A stretch of 64,000 nt of DNA from Devosia sp. (GCF_028290435.1 NZ_JAQGJV010000006.1:1-64000), one strand, 5' to 3'. Positions 42,140 through 51,877 are shown, counted from the stretch's first letter. Program-made: numbers and translations. The notes: a model not told the origin generated them from the sequence alone.

Positions 42140-43308
42140 GAGCAGAACACTACGATTTTGCCATTGTAGGCCTCGGCGCGATGGGTAGCGCCAGCCTCTA
42201 TCAACTGGCCAGGAGCGGCGCCAAGGTCATCGGCATCGATCGCTTCGCGCCACCCCACAACCAGGGCTCGACGCACGGCGAAACCCGCATCACCAGGCGG
42301 GCTATCGGCGAGGGCGAGGCCTATGTGCCGCTCGCCATCCGCTCGCATGAGCTCTGGCGCGAAATCGAAGGGCAAACCGGCGCTTCGCTGCTGCACGAAA
42401 TCGGCAGCCTGATCATAGGGCGGCCCGATGACCCGGCTGAGCGCCCGGGCCGCACCAGCTTCCTCGATCGCAGCATCGTGGCGGCGCAGCGCTTCGGGAT
42501 CGCCCACGAAGTCCTCTCGGCGGCCGAAATCCGCCACCGCTATCCGAACTTCACGCCGGATGACGACGAGGTGGGATATTTCGAGCCCGGCGGCGGCTAT
42601 CTGCGCGTCGAGGCCTGCGTCGCAGCCAATCTGCAATTGGCGGAACGCCATGGCGCCACCGCCCTGCTCGGGACCGAAGTGCTCGCGATTGCGCAACAGG
42701 GCGACAGCGTGCGCATCGTCACCACGCACGGCGATATTCTGGCCGCTCAGGTTGCGGTCTCGGCTGGGCCTTGGGCCGGGCAATTGCTCGGCGAGCCGTT
42801 TGCCCGCGTCCTCAAGCCGACGCGCCAGGTGATGCACTGGTTCGACATCGCGCCCGCAGCACTGGACGACTGGGGACGGTCACCGGTTTTCATGTGGCCC
42901 CACGGCGATGATGAGGATGGCTCCTTCTACGGTTTCCCCTCGCTCGATGGCGCGACGATGAAAACTGCCGACGAGTTCTATGGCGCCGCCTCCAATCCCA
43001 ACGCCATCGACCGTGCCGTTCCCGCCGCTGACTCAGCGCGTATGCATCGGACCCATGTGGTCGGTCGCCTGGCAGGCGTTTCCGCCCATGCCGCCCGCAC
43101 CACGACGTGCATCTACACCGCCACCGCCGACAGCATCTTCGTCATCGATCGTCATCCCGATCAGCCAAACGTTCTAGTGGTGTCGCCCTGTTCCGGCCAT
43201 GGCTTCAAGCACTCGGCCGCCATTGGCGAAGCCGTCGCCCAGATCATGACCGGAGCCAGCAGCATCATCGACCTGACGCCATTCCGCCTGGCGCGCCTGC
43301 TGGGCTGA
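42136..43308 (+). CDS. FAD-dependent amine oxidase, SolA/sarcosine-oxidase-like
   Basis: 390 residues. It has an N-terminal dinucleotide-binding motif (DFAIVGLGAMGSASLYQLAR), GSTHGETRITRRAIGEGEAY (FAD and substrate region), and VVSPCSGHGFKHSAAIGEAV at the C-terminus, where the family has its covalent-FAD Cys. This is the N-methyl-tryptophan oxidase / monomeric sarcosine oxidase group, which also includes fructosyl-amine and iminodiacetate oxidases. It oxidises secondary amines to an imine and H2O2. GTG start coupled to the PIG-L stop, so the products probably act in one pathway. Confidence 0.88.
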   Translation: MRAEHYDFAIVGLGAMGSASLYQLARSGAKVIGIDRFAPPHNQGSTHGETRITRRAIGEGEAYVPLAIRSHELWREIEGQTGASLLHEIGSLIIGRPDDPAERPGRTSFLDRSIVAAQRFGIAHEVLSAAEIRHRYPNFTPDDDEVGYFEPGGGYLRVEACVAANLQLAERHGATALLGTEVLAIAQQGDSVRIVTTHGDILAAQVAVSAGPWAGQLLGEPFARVLKPTRQVMHWFDIAPAALDDWGRSPVFMWPHGDDEDGSFYGFPSLDGATMKTADEFYGAASNPNAIDRAVPAADSARMHRTHVVGRLAGVSAHAARTTTCIYTATADSIFVIDRHPDQPNVLVVSPCSGHGFKHSAAIGEAVAQIMTGASSIIDLTPFRLARLLG

Positions 43309-43311
43309 CGC

Positions 43312-44379
43312 CTATCGCAGGCGCCCGCCGCTCATAGCGTCGAACAGAAAGGCGCGGGCCGGATCGAACCCGATATCCAGCCGCGCACCGGCCTCCACAG
43401 TACGGCTATCGCGCAATTCGATGGTCAGCGGCTGCGCCCCGCCAGACTGCCCGTAGGCATAGGACGCACCGCCCAGATGTTCGACCAGATCGACCATCAC
43501 CCCGAGCCGCACGCTGCCGGCTGGTGAAAAATGCTCGGGCCGAATGCCCAGCAGCAGCTCCGCATCCGGCTTCGGCATCTCGACCAGCGGCAACGGCACG
43601 GCGACGTCGCCGAAATCGGGCAGCACCACCGCGCCGTTTTTCACTTCAGCGCGCAGAAAATTCATCCGCGGCGAGCCGATAAAGCCGGCCACGAACATGT
43701 TGTCCGGCTGGTCATACAGATCGAGCGGCGTGCCGACCTGCTCCACCCGCCCGGCGCGCAACACCACGATCTTGTCGGCCAGGGTCATTGCCTCGACCTG
43801 ATCATGGGTCACATAAATCATCGTGGCGCCGAGCTGCTCGTGCAGCCGCGCGATCTCGAGCCGCATCTGCACCCGCAATTCGGCATCCAGATTGCTCAGC
43901 GGCTCATCGAACAAAAACACTTCCGGATTGCGCACGATGGCGCGACCGATGGCGACGCGCTGCCGCTGCCCGCCCGAAAGCTGCTTGGGCTTGCGCGCCA
44001 GCAATTCGCCCAGATGCAGGATCGCGGCGGCCTCATCGACCTTGCGCTGCACCTCGGCCTTGGGCATGCCGTTCATGCGCAGCCCGAAGCCGATATTGTC
44101 GGCCACGCTCATATGCGGATAGAGCGCATAGGACTGGAACACCATGGCCACCCGGCGCTGCGCCGGATCGAGCTCGGTCACATGGCGCCCACCGATGGCG
44201 ATGCTGCCGCTGCTGACCTCTTCCAGCCCCGCGATCATCCGAAGCAGTGTGGACTTACCGCAACCGGATGGCCCCACGAACACCACGAATTCACCGTTCG
44301 CGATCTCAAGATCGACACCGTGGATGATCGGGGTCTTGTCGAAGGATTTTTTGACGTCTGTGAGGGTCAGGCCGGACAT
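43312..44379 (-). CDS. ABC transporter ATPase, UgpC/MalK type (system 2)
   Basis: 355 residues. Walker [11 protein letters not shown], signature [15 protein letters not shown], Walker [12 protein letters not shown], switch His [10 protein letters not shown], then the C-terminal regulatory OB domain. Clearly paralogous to the ATPase at 32,710-33,777. Last gene of system 2, 9 bases after its MalG-type permease. Converges with the oxidase gene at 43,308, with only 3 bases between stops. Confidence 0.93.
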   Translation of the reverse strand: MSGLTLTDVKKSFDKTPIIHGVDLEIANGEFVVFVGPSGCGKSTLLRMIAGLEEVSSGSIAIGGRHVTELDPAQRRVAMVFQSYALYPHMSVADNIGFGLRMNGMPKAEVQRKVDEAAAILHLGELLARKPKQLSGGQRQRVAIGRAIVRNPEVFLFDEPLSNLDAELRVQMRLEIARLHEQLGATMIYVTHDQVEAMTLADKIVVLRAGRVEQVGTPLDLYDQPDNMFVAGFIGSPRMNFLRAEVKNGAVVLPDFGDVAVPLPLVEMPKPDAELLLGIRPEHFSPAGSVRLGVMVDLVEHLGGASYAYGQSGGAQPLTIELRDSRTVEAGARLDIGFDPARAFLFDAMSGGRLR

Positions 44380-44388
44380 GATGTTCTC

Positions 44389-45237
44389 TTAACCTTTGAT
44401 GCCCGCGCCAGCGAGCCCCTGGACATAATAGCGCTGCAACGGCAGCAGCAGGGCGATGGGAATGAGCGCGGTGATCACCGACACGGCGAACAGCTGGTTC
44501 CAGATGGTCTGGTACTGCTGCTGGAACGCCGCCATGCCGACCTGGATGACCTTGAACTGCTGGCTCGGCATGGCCAACAGCGGCCACAGGAACGCCTCCC
44601 ACTGGAAGATGAACAGCAGCAGAGCCGCGCTGATGCAGGTGGGCACCGACAGCGGCACATAGATGCGCAAGAGGATATTGAGCCAGCTCACGCCATCCAG
44701 CCGCGCGGCTTCGGCATAGTCCTTGGGCACCTGGCTGAAGAATTGATAGAACAGGAACACCGCCAACCCGTTGGCCACGCTGGGCACGATCAGCGCCGCA
44801 ATATTGTCGAGCCAGCCCAATTGCTGGGTCACCGTATAAAGCGGCAGCGCGATGGCCTCGAATGGCAGCATGAAGCTGATGATGATCAGCGTCAGGATAA
44901 TGGTCTTGCCCCTGAACTGAAACATGGCGAAGGCAAAACCCGCTGCGCCGTTGACGATCAGCCCCGCCACCATGGTGATCAGCGCCACCAGCATGGTGTT
45001 GCCGATGATCATGCCGAAACCGCGCTCGAAAATGCCGCTATAGGCCTCGAGCGTGAATGGCGAAGGCAGCAGCGCCTTGGCGGTGAACGGAAAGATATCG
45101 GCGAACACCTCCCCGTTAGGCCGCAGCGACGACACGATCGCCCACCACAGCGGCAGTACGAAAATGAAGGCGATGACCGCATAGGCCAGATGACGCAGGC
45201 CCAGCCCAACGCCGCGACGAGCGGTAGTCGCAGCCAT
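44389..45237 (-). CDS. ABC transporter permease, MalG type (system 2)
   Basis: 282 residues, six membrane helices, EAA loop YAEAARLDGVSWLNILLRIY. Ends LPLQRYYVQGLAGAGIKG as usual for MalG-type permeases. The ATG overlaps the stop of the MalF-type gene by one base (TGATG). Confidence 0.92.
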   Translation of the reverse strand: MAATTARRGVGLGLRHLAYAVIAFIFVLPLWWAIVSSLRPNGEVFADIFPFTAKALLPSPFTLEAYSGIFERGFGMIIGNTMLVALITMVAGLIVNGAAGFAFAMFQFRGKTIILTLIIISFMLPFEAIALPLYTVTQQLGWLDNIAALIVPSVANGLAVFLFYQFFSQVPKDYAEAARLDGVSWLNILLRIYVPLSVPTCISAALLLFIFQWEAFLWPLLAMPSQQFKVIQVGMAAFQQQYQTIWNQLFAVSVITALIPIALLLPLQRYYVQGLAGAGIKG

Positions 45238-46106
45238 CAGCGTGCCTCCTTGCGGCCCGAGAGCAGTTTGAACTGCAGCCCGACGATGACCAACAGGATC
45301 GCCACCACCACCACGATGATGGCCATGGCCCGGCCCATGTCGCCGAATACGAAACCGGATTTATAGGCCTCGTACATCAGCACATTGGTGGAACCGGCCG
45401 GACCACCCTGGGTCAGCATGAAAATGGGCGCGAACAGCAGGAAATTGATCGACACATCGGCCACCAGCACGAACAGCAGCGTCGGCCGCAACAGCGGAAT
45501 GGTGATGAAGATCAGCCGCTGCCACGCCTTGACGCCATCGATCCGCGCCGCGTCGTAGATCTCGGGCGAGATATTTTGCAGCCCGCCGATGATGAAGATC
45601 ATCCAGTAGGAAATGCCCTTCCAGGTGGCGATGGCGATGATCGAATAGAGCGCCAGCGATTCCGCCGTCAGCCAGGGTTGCGCCGGCACGCCCGCAATCC
45701 CGATGACGCCATTCACCAGCCCGTCCTGGCTCAACATGATGCGCCAGATGATCACCGCAGTCGGCAGCGACACCCCGATGGGAATGAGAAACAGCACGCG
45801 ATAGACGCTGACGCCCTTGAAATTCTGCACATAAAGCAGCGCCAGCCCCAGCGCCAAAGCGATCTGGATCGGGTTGATGAGGAGGTTGAACCAGAGTGTG
45901 ACCTTGAGCGAATTCCAGAATGCGGAATCGGTCAGCAGCGCCACGTAATTGTCGAACCCGACAAAGACCGAGTTGCCGCGCAGCACGTTGAAGAAGCTGT
46001 CATTGACCGCCAGAGCGATGGGATAGAGCCGGAAAACGACAAGCCCGATCAAAGCGGGGACCAGCAGCAGTATGATCAGCAGAACTGGTGTCCGAGATTG
46101 GGTCAT
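45237..46106 (-). CDS. ABC transporter permease, MalF type (system 2)
   Basis: 289 residues from ATG 46106 (MTQSRTPVLLIILLLVPALI). Six membrane helices with the loop YDAARIDGVKAWQRLIFITI. The frame is open upstream, and an ATG at 46157 is possible. That extension would be translated through a strong hairpin and has no family character, so I prefer 46106. Confidence 0.9.
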   Translation of the reverse strand: MTQSRTPVLLIILLLVPALIGLVVFRLYPIALAVNDSFFNVLRGNSVFVGFDNYVALLTDSAFWNSLKVTLWFNLLINPIQIALALGLALLYVQNFKGVSVYRVLFLIPIGVSLPTAVIIWRIMLSQDGLVNGVIGIAGVPAQPWLTAESLALYSIIAIATWKGISYWMIFIIGGLQNISPEIYDAARIDGVKAWQRLIFITIPLLRPTLLFVLVADVSINFLLFAPIFMLTQGGPAGSTNVLMYEAYKSGFVFGDMGRAMAIIVVVVAILLVIVGLQFKLLSGRKEAR

Positions 46107-46121
46107 GCCGTTTTCCGGTAA

Positions 46122-46151
46122 GCGCGACCCCGGGGGCAGCCGGGATCGCGC
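46122..46151 (-). promoter_or_regulatory. Intercistronic hairpin between binding-protein and permease genes
   Basis: GCGCGACCCCGG (46122-46133) and CCGGGATCGCGC (46140-46151) form a 12-bp stem with one wobble and a 6-base loop, without a T run. Such hairpins often protect the 3-prime end of abundant binding-protein mRNA and reduce read-through into permease genes. Confidence 0.6.
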
Positions 46152-46158
46152 GTTCATA

Positions 46159-47475
46159 TCAGGGGGCAACGCGGGCCGCGGCGGCTTCGAACTTCTGCAC
46201 CGCGCTCGCCAGAGCATCGGCAACCGGCACGCCGTTGGCAATGTCGACAAAAGCCGTGCGGAACGCATCCTGCAACTGGCCGTAGGCGGCAGTCACCGGA
46301 CGAGCCTTGGCGGTGTTGAGCGAGTCATAGACGCCCAGGCGGAACACGTCGTTCGGGAAGGCGTCGAATTCGGCGCCCGTGCTGATCTCGTCGAGCAGCG
46401 GCTTATAGGTCGGCAATTGCTGCAGCTTGTCGAACCACGTCTTGGTGCCTTCCGCCGAGGTCGTCAGATAGCTGGCGAAATCGAAGGCTTCCGCTTGGTT
46501 GGCCGAGCCGGCATTCACGCCGACATACCAGCTGCCGGTTGGCGTCAGAACTTTGCCGCCCTCGAAATAGGGGTAGGGTGCCACGCCGAAATCGACACCG
46601 CTTGCGGTCAGCCCCGGCAGGTTCCAGGTACCGCCTGCGAGCATGGCCAGCTTGCCATTGCCGAACAATTGCGCCGCTTCGCCATAGCCCAGGCTCTTGG
46701 GGCTGACGCCCCATTCATTGTAGAGATTGGCCCAATAGGTCGCCGCCTTGGTCCAGGCTTCGCTATCGAGATAACCCTTGGCCGTATAGCCGTCCGGCCC
46801 GATCACATCGGTGCCCAGCGACTCGCCAAACGGCTGCAACTGATAGAGCTCGCCGAACTGCTCGACGGTGAAGCCGTAAGTGGTGGTGCGCCCACCTTCC
46901 TTGACCGTCAGCTTCCGCGCCGCATCGGCGACCTGCTCCCAGGTCCAGCGCTTGGCCGAAGCCAGCTCGTCCACCTGCGCCTGGCTGGCGGTCGCGCCCG
47001 CAGTCAGCCCGTCGGGCGGGGTGATACCGGCCGCCGCGAACAGCGCCTTGTTGTAGAACATCACCTGCGCCGAATTGTTGATCGGCAGGGCAAATTGCTT
47101 GCCGTCATATTTGCCGGCATCCAGCGCGCTGGTCACGAGGTCCGCAGTGCTGATGCCCGCATCGACCGGCGACAGGAAGCCGCGCGAGGCGTAGCTCGCC
47201 ACCAGCGGCGCATCGACATAGACCAGATCGACACCGGCATCCTTGGAGCGCAGGCGCAGCTCGGCCACCTGGAAGAACTGCGCGAACGGATAGGGCTGCA
47301 GCTTGATGGTGACGCCCGGATGGGTCGCCGTATAGGCATCGGCCACCGCCTGCATGGCCGTGGTGTCACCACCCTCGATCACGATCATATTGAGCGTCTT
47401 GTCCTGCGCCATTGCGGTGCCGGCAAGCATGCTGGCAACCAGGCCGGCGACGATGGCGATCTTCATAGTCTTCAC
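46159..47475 (-). CDS. Extracellular solute-binding protein, family 1 (system 2)
   Basis: 438 residues with a signal peptide (MKIAIVAGLVASMLAGTAMA then QDKTLNMIVIEGGDT). Mature features of sugar-type family 1 binding proteins are YNKALFAAAGITPPDGLTA, TWEQVADAARKLTVKEGG, LFGNGKLAMLAGGTWNLPGL and PTGSWYVGVNAGSANQAEAF. Start is GTG 47475 or ATG 47466. It follows the nucleoside hydrolase gene by 29 bases and precedes an intercistronic hairpin. Confidence 0.92.
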   Translation of the reverse strand: MKTMKIAIVAGLVASMLAGTAMAQDKTLNMIVIEGGDTTAMQAVADAYTATHPGVTIKLQPYPFAQFFQVAELRLRSKDAGVDLVYVDAPLVASYASRGFLSPVDAGISTADLVTSALDAGKYDGKQFALPINNSAQVMFYNKALFAAAGITPPDGLTAGATASQAQVDELASAKRWTWEQVADAARKLTVKEGGRTTTYGFTVEQFGELYQLQPFGESLGTDVIGPDGYTAKGYLDSEAWTKAATYWANLYNEWGVSPKSLGYGEAAQLFGNGKLAMLAGGTWNLPGLTASGVDFGVAPYPYFEGGKVLTPTGSWYVGVNAGSANQAEAFDFASYLTTSAEGTKTWFDKLQQLPTYKPLLDEISTGAEFDAFPNDVFRLGVYDSLNTAKARPVTAAYGQLQDAFRTAFVDIANGVPVADALASAVQKFEAAAARVAP

Positions 47476-47504
47476 GGGGCACCTATTGGCTGGAGAGATC
47501 GGAC

Positions 47505-48479
47505 TTAGTTGGAAATCCTGCCGGCGGCCCAGATCAGGGCCTCGGTCACGAGGGCGGCGAAGCGGGGCGCATCGGCCTGCATCGCCACGCCGACATTCTT
47601 GACGCGCTGGTCATGCGCGGGGTCCTGCGGGCGCAGGTCGATCAGCGTCTGCCCATAAGTCTCGGCATCGCCGACGATCACGTCGCCCGGCAATTGGGCA
47701 ATGGTGAACAGGCTCGGATCGATCAGATAGGCGATGGCGCAGGGATCGTGCAGCGGCGCGCCCGGCTTATCGGCGCCGGCGAAGCGGTAATAGGTGCCGC
47801 AGTAGAAATCCATGATATCGGCCACCACGTTGGCGCCCGGACGGGCCGCACGGACGGCGGCAACATCCTGCCGCCGCAACAGCGTCTGGTGGGTGGCGTT
47901 GAGCCCGAACATCACGAGCCTGACGCCCGAGCGGAACACGATGCGCGCAGCCTCCGCATCGGCCCAGATGTTGAATTCGGCAGAAGGAGTGACATTGCCC
48001 TCGCCGGCCGAGCCGCCCATGAACACGACCTGCTTGATCTTGCTCGCCAGATCGGGCCGCAGCGCGAAAACCAGGGCCAGATTGGTCATCGGGCCGATGA
48101 CCACCACGGTGATTTCGCCCGGATGCGCATCGACGGTGCGAATGATCGCCTCGACCGCATGGCCCTTCTCAGCCTGTCGGCTGGTCTGGGGCAGGTCCAC
48201 ACCGGCGCTGTCCAGCCCGCTCGGGCCGTGGAATGCCGCGGGGAATTCATAGCGATGCAACAGCGGCTGCACGGCGCCGCTATAGACCGGAATGTCCAAT
48301 CCAAAAGCCGCGACGATGCGCAGGGCATTGTTGGTGGTGTTGTCGAGAGAGGCATTCCCACACACAGTGGTGATGGCTTCGATCTGGATGCTGTCATGCC
48401 AGGCGGCCAGCAGGATGGCGGCCATGTCGTCATGGCCGGGATCGCAATCGATGATCACGCGATGAGAAGGATTGGACAC
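47505..48479 (-). CDS. Nucleoside hydrolase (IunH family)
   Basis: 324 residues. The N-terminal calcium-binding signature DCDPGHDDMAAILLAAW (DxDxGxDD) and TTVCGNASLDNTTNNALRIV are diagnostic. IGPMTNLALVF and LHDPCAIAYLIDP complete the fold. It cleaves the N-glycosidic bond of ribonucleosides (or related N-ribosyl compounds) to base plus ribose in the cytosol. GTG start. First gene of the system 2 operon, so the transporter may carry nucleosides or N-glycosides. Divergent from LysR. Confidence 0.9.
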   Translation of the reverse strand: MSNPSHRVIIDCDPGHDDMAAILLAAWHDSIQIEAITTVCGNASLDNTTNNALRIVAAFGLDIPVYSGAVQPLLHRYEFPAAFHGPSGLDSAGVDLPQTSRQAEKGHAVEAIIRTVDAHPGEITVVVIGPMTNLALVFALRPDLASKIKQVVFMGGSAGEGNVTPSAEFNIWADAEAARIVFRSGVRLVMFGLNATHQTLLRRQDVAAVRAARPGANVVADIMDFYCGTYYRFAGADKPGAPLHDPCAIAYLIDPSLFTIAQLPGDVIVGDAETYGQTLIDLRPQDPAHDQRVKNVGVAMQADAPRFAALVTEALIWAAGRISN

Positions 48480-48495
48480 GCCGCTGCACTCGCAC

Positions 48496-48628
48496 TACTA
48501 TTGTTTCAATAAGCTGCATCATGACAGCGACCACGCTCGCCGAGAAAACCCCGGCCAGTGCGCATCCTGTGCCCCGCAGACAAGGGAAATCCTAGGCTGG
48601 ACCCGCTTTGGACAACAGCATACTATTG
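48496..48628. promoter_or_regulatory. LysR-type sites and LysR promoter in the divergent gap
   Basis: TACTATTG occurs twice, at 48496-48503 and 48621-48628. The first is part of a perfect 13-base palindrome TATTG-TTT-CAATA (48499-48511). A promoter for the LysR gene fits TGGACC (48598-48603), 17 bases, TACTAT (48621-48626), which overlaps the second copy and suggests autoregulation. Confidence 0.4.
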
Positions 48629-48651
48629 CTCTGTTCAGTTGACTTTTCCTG

Positions 48652-49542
48652 ATGGATTTTTCGATGCTGCATCTGCTCAATGCCTTGCGGGCCTTCGAGG
48701 TCGCGGCCCGCCTTGGCAGCGTGCGCAAGGCCGCCGAGGAACTGCGCGTCTCCAGTGGCGCCGTCAGCAGGCATATCAAGAATCTGGAAGAAGAATTCGG
48801 CATTGCCCTGTTCGAGCGCGGCAACCGCTCGATGAAGCTGACGCCAGCGGCTGCCACCTTCGCCGCCACGATCACCGAGGCCTTTGCCTCGATCACCCGC
48901 GGCACCGAACATCTGCACACCACGCACAGCCAGGCGACCATCATGCTGACCGCGCCGGACACGTTCCTACTGCGCTGGCTGGTGCCGCGACTGCAAAGCC
49001 TGGAAGCGGCCCTGGGCGGCATGTCGGTGCGCCTCACCACCTGGACGCGCGAGATCAATCCCGCCGATCGCTCGATCGACGTCTATGTCGGCGTGGGACC
49101 GCTGCTGAACATTCCCGGCATGACCGTCACCGCTGTAGCCCCCGAAACCTTCGGCCCGGTGGTCAGTCCCATGCTGGTGCGTGACCGCGAACCGACGCCA
49201 GAATTCCTCTGGAGCCTGCCACGGCTGGACATCCGCTGGCCGCCCGATATGTGGACCAACTGGTCCCGCGAGGCCCGCGTCACCCTGCCGCCGCGCGAAA
49301 CCATCTGGTACGACGCGCTCTCTTTCAGCGTGCAGGCCGCCGAAGCCGGTCTCGGCGTCGCCATCGGTCCCGGCCCCGCCGTCTGGGATGCGCTCGAACA
49401 AGGCCGCCTCATCGCACCTTTGGGCATGACCAAGCGGCAAGGCAGCTGGTTCCTCGCCTGGCGCAATGATCGCTCCAACCGCACCATGCACCTACTGCGA
49501 CGCTGGTTCGAACAACAGATGATCGGCGACCCGCGCCCCTAA
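48652..49542 (+). CDS. LysR-family transcriptional regulator (GcvA-like)
   Basis: 296 residues. Winged helix-turn-helix at residues 6-65 (LNALRAFEVAARLGSVRKAA, ELRVSSGAVSRHIKNLEEEF), then a periplasmic-binding-protein-like effector domain. The overall pattern resembles the GcvA subgroup. It is divergent from the nucleoside-hydrolase/ABC operon and very likely regulates it. ATG 48664 is an alternative start. Its stop overlaps the convergent small gene at 49,539 by 4 bases. Confidence 0.9.
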   Translation: MDFSMLHLLNALRAFEVAARLGSVRKAAEELRVSSGAVSRHIKNLEEEFGIALFERGNRSMKLTPAAATFAATITEAFASITRGTEHLHTTHSQATIMLTAPDTFLLRWLVPRLQSLEAALGGMSVRLTTWTREINPADRSIDVYVGVGPLLNIPGMTVTAVAPETFGPVVSPMLVRDREPTPEFLWSLPRLDIRWPPDMWTNWSREARVTLPPRETIWYDALSFSVQAAEAGLGVAIGPGPAVWDALEQGRLIAPLGMTKRQGSWFLAWRNDRSNRTMHLLRRWFEQQMIGDPRP

Positions 49543-49745
49543 CCCTGCGCTGCGTAGGTCGCCAGCAACCAGCCAGCGAGACCCGATCGCTCCAGCAATT
49601 CGCTCGGTGGCGCCGCGGCCGATGGCGTAAACCCGTGCCGCCGCAGCGCCGCATCCAGCGCGATGGCCCGGTTCTGCGGATTGACCACCGCCAGCGTACG
49701 ATCGGCAATTTCTATGGCCAGGGTCTTCGACATGCGTTTTGCCAT
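49539..49745 (-). CDS. Small hypothetical protein
   Basis: 68 residues from ATG 49745 (MAKRMSKTLAIEIADRTLAV), with GGAGAG 7 bases upstream. Basic N-terminus, no membrane segment, a segment SGLAGWLLATYAAQG at the end. I do not recognise the family. The good ribosome-binding site and the fit between neighbours support a real gene. Confidence 0.5.
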   Translation of the reverse strand: MAKRMSKTLAIEIADRTLAVVNPQNRAIALDAALRRHGFTPSAAAPPSELLERSGLAGWLLATYAAQG

Positions 49746-49840
49746 GAAATCTCTCCAGACACCTTTTAGCCTAGGCTCCTGCGATTTCTGCGCTAATTTG
49801 ATGCGCGCTGTCGCCGGAATTGCACTCAAGCAGGACGCCC

Positions 49841-51877
49841 ATGAATAACCCATTGCTGACCGCCTGGACCACACCCTTCGAGGCGCCGCCATTCGCGGAG
49901 ATTGCCACCGAACACTTCGAACCCGCCTATCTCGCAGCCCTCGACGCGCATCGGCAAGACATTACGGCCATTACGGCTTCCCCTGCAGCGCCCGATTTCG
50001 ACAATACCATCGCCGCGCTGGAGCGCAGCGGCATCTTGCTCAAGCGGGTCGACACGGTGTTCTCCCAGCTTGCGTCGGCCAATACCAATGAGGCGCTGCA
50101 AGCTGTCGAGCGGCAAATTTCCCCGCTGCTGGCGCGCCATTGGAACGCGATCTATCTCGACGCGAAACTGTTCGCGCGGGTGGACGGCCTCTACAAGAAC
50201 CGCGCGACGCTCGGCCTTGATCCCGAAGCCCTCCGCGTCCTTGAACGCTATCACCTCGACTTTGTCCGCGCTGGCGCCAACCTGACCGAGGGCGACCGCG
50301 CCCGCTTTGGCGAGATTGTCGAACGCCTCGCGGTGCTGGGCACCCAGTTCGGCCAGAACGTGCTGGCCGATGAGCAGAATACCATTTTTGCCCTGTCCGA
50401 AGCCGAAACGGACGGACTGCCCGACTTCGCCCGCGCAGCGGCCGCCGGGACCGCCAAGGATCGCTCCGTCAACGCCCCCTATGCCGTCACCACCTCGCGC
50501 TCCAGCGTCGAGCCGGTGCTGCATTTCGCCCGCGACCGCAGCGTGCGCGAAAAGGTCTGGCGCGTCTTCGTCAAGCGCGGCGCCAATGGCAACGAGAATG
50601 ACAACAGCGCCGTGCTGGCCGAAGTCCTGCGGCTACGCAGCGAGCTGGCACAATTACTGGGCTATCCCAGCTACGCCCATTTCAAGCTCGCCGACAGCAT
50701 GGCCAAAACCCCGGACGCCGCCCGCGACCTGCTCGAACAGGTCTGGGAACCCGGCCGCCAGCGCGCCATGGAGGATCGCGAGGCGCTGCAGCAATTGATC
50801 ACCGATGAGGGCAACGACTTCGCGCTCGAAGCCTGGGACTGGCGCTACTACGCCGAACAGCTTCGCCTCGCCCGCTACGATTTCGACGAGACCGAAATCA
50901 AGCCCTATCTCGAACTCGACCGCGTCATCGAAGCCGCCATGTACACGGCCGGCCGCCTGTTTGGCCTGACCTTCGAACCCCGCACCGACATCCCGGTCTA
51001 TCATGACGACGTGCGCACCTGGGTGGCGCTGCGCAACGGCCGCCAGATTGGCGTCTTCTATGGCGATTTCTTCGCCCGCCCGAGCAAGCGCAGCGGCGCG
51101 TGGATGACCTCGTTCCGCGACCAGGAAAAGCTGGACGGCACCGTGCTGCCGCTCATCGTCAACACCTGCAACTTCCTAAAGCCGCCCGCCGGCGAGCCCG
51201 CTTTGCTCTCGCTGGATGAAGCCCGCACTGTGTTCCACGAATTCGGCCACGGCCTGCATGGGCTCTTGTCGGACGTGACCTATCCGCGCATTTCCGGCAC
51301 CAGCGTGGTGCGCGACTTTGTCGAGCTGCCCTCCCAGCTTTATGAGCATTGGCTGGAACAAAAGCCCGTGCTGGAACGGCTGGTGCATTACCGCACCGGT
51401 GAGCCCATCCCGCAGGATCTGATCGATCGCATGAAACTGGCCCGCCAGGCCAATACCGGCTTCGAAACGGTCGAATTCGTCTCCTCCGCTATTCTCGACA
51501 TGGATTACCACTCCGACCCGACGGCGGGCGAGATGGACGTCACCGCCCTCGAACACCGAACTTTGGACCGCATCGGCATGCCCCGCGAAATCGCGCTGCG
51601 CCACGCCAGCACGCACTTCCTGCACCTGTTCACCGGCGACGGCTATGCGGCCGGCTATTACAGCTATCTGTGGTCCGAAGTGCTCGACGCCGACGGCTTC
51701 GGCGCCTTTGAGGAAACCGGCGACCCCTTCGATCCGGTGACCGCCGACCGGCTGTTCAAGTTCATCTACTCCGCCGGCGGCTCGCGCGACTACGCCGAGG
51801 CCTATCGCCTGTTCCGCGGTCGCGACCCGCAAATTGCCGCACTACTGACCAAGCGTGGCTTTGCGGCACCCACCTAG
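49841..51877 (+). CDS. dcp: Peptidyl-dipeptidase Dcp-like M3 metallopeptidase
   Basis: 678 residues from ATG 49841 (MNNPLLTAWTTPFEAPPFAE). The zinc motif VFHEFGHGLHGLL (HExxH) lies near residue 466. Other family regions are FDNTIAALERSGILLKRVDT, GVFYGDFFARPSKRSGAWMT, HASTHFLHLFTGDGYAAGYY and YLWSEVLDADGFGAF. Full length for Dcp/oligopeptidase A. It removes dipeptides from the C-terminus of peptides, probably in the cytosol (no signal peptide). Second M3 peptidase of the window after pepF. Stop 4 bases from the convergent fnr-type gene. Confidence 0.92.
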   Translation: MNNPLLTAWTTPFEAPPFAEIATEHFEPAYLAALDAHRQDITAITASPAAPDFDNTIAALERSGILLKRVDTVFSQLASANTNEALQAVERQISPLLARHWNAIYLDAKLFARVDGLYKNRATLGLDPEALRVLERYHLDFVRAGANLTEGDRARFGEIVERLAVLGTQFGQNVLADEQNTIFALSEAETDGLPDFARAAAAGTAKDRSVNAPYAVTTSRSSVEPVLHFARDRSVREKVWRVFVKRGANGNENDNSAVLAEVLRLRSELAQLLGYPSYAHFKLADSMAKTPDAARDLLEQVWEPGRQRAMEDREALQQLITDEGNDFALEAWDWRYYAEQLRLARYDFDETEIKPYLELDRVIEAAMYTAGRLFGLTFEPRTDIPVYHDDVRTWVALRNGRQIGVFYGDFFARPSKRSGAWMTSFRDQEKLDGTVLPLIVNTCNFLKPPAGEPALLSLDEARTVFHEFGHGLHGLLSDVTYPRISGTSVVRDFVELPSQLYEHWLEQKPVLERLVHYRTGEPIPQDLIDRMKLARQANTGFETVEFVSSAILDMDYHSDPTAGEMDVTALEHRTLDRIGMPREIALRHASTHFLHLFTGDGYAAGYYSYLWSEVLDADGFGAFEETGDPFDPVTADRLFKFIYSAGGSRDYAEAYRLFRGRDPQIAALLTKRGFAAPT

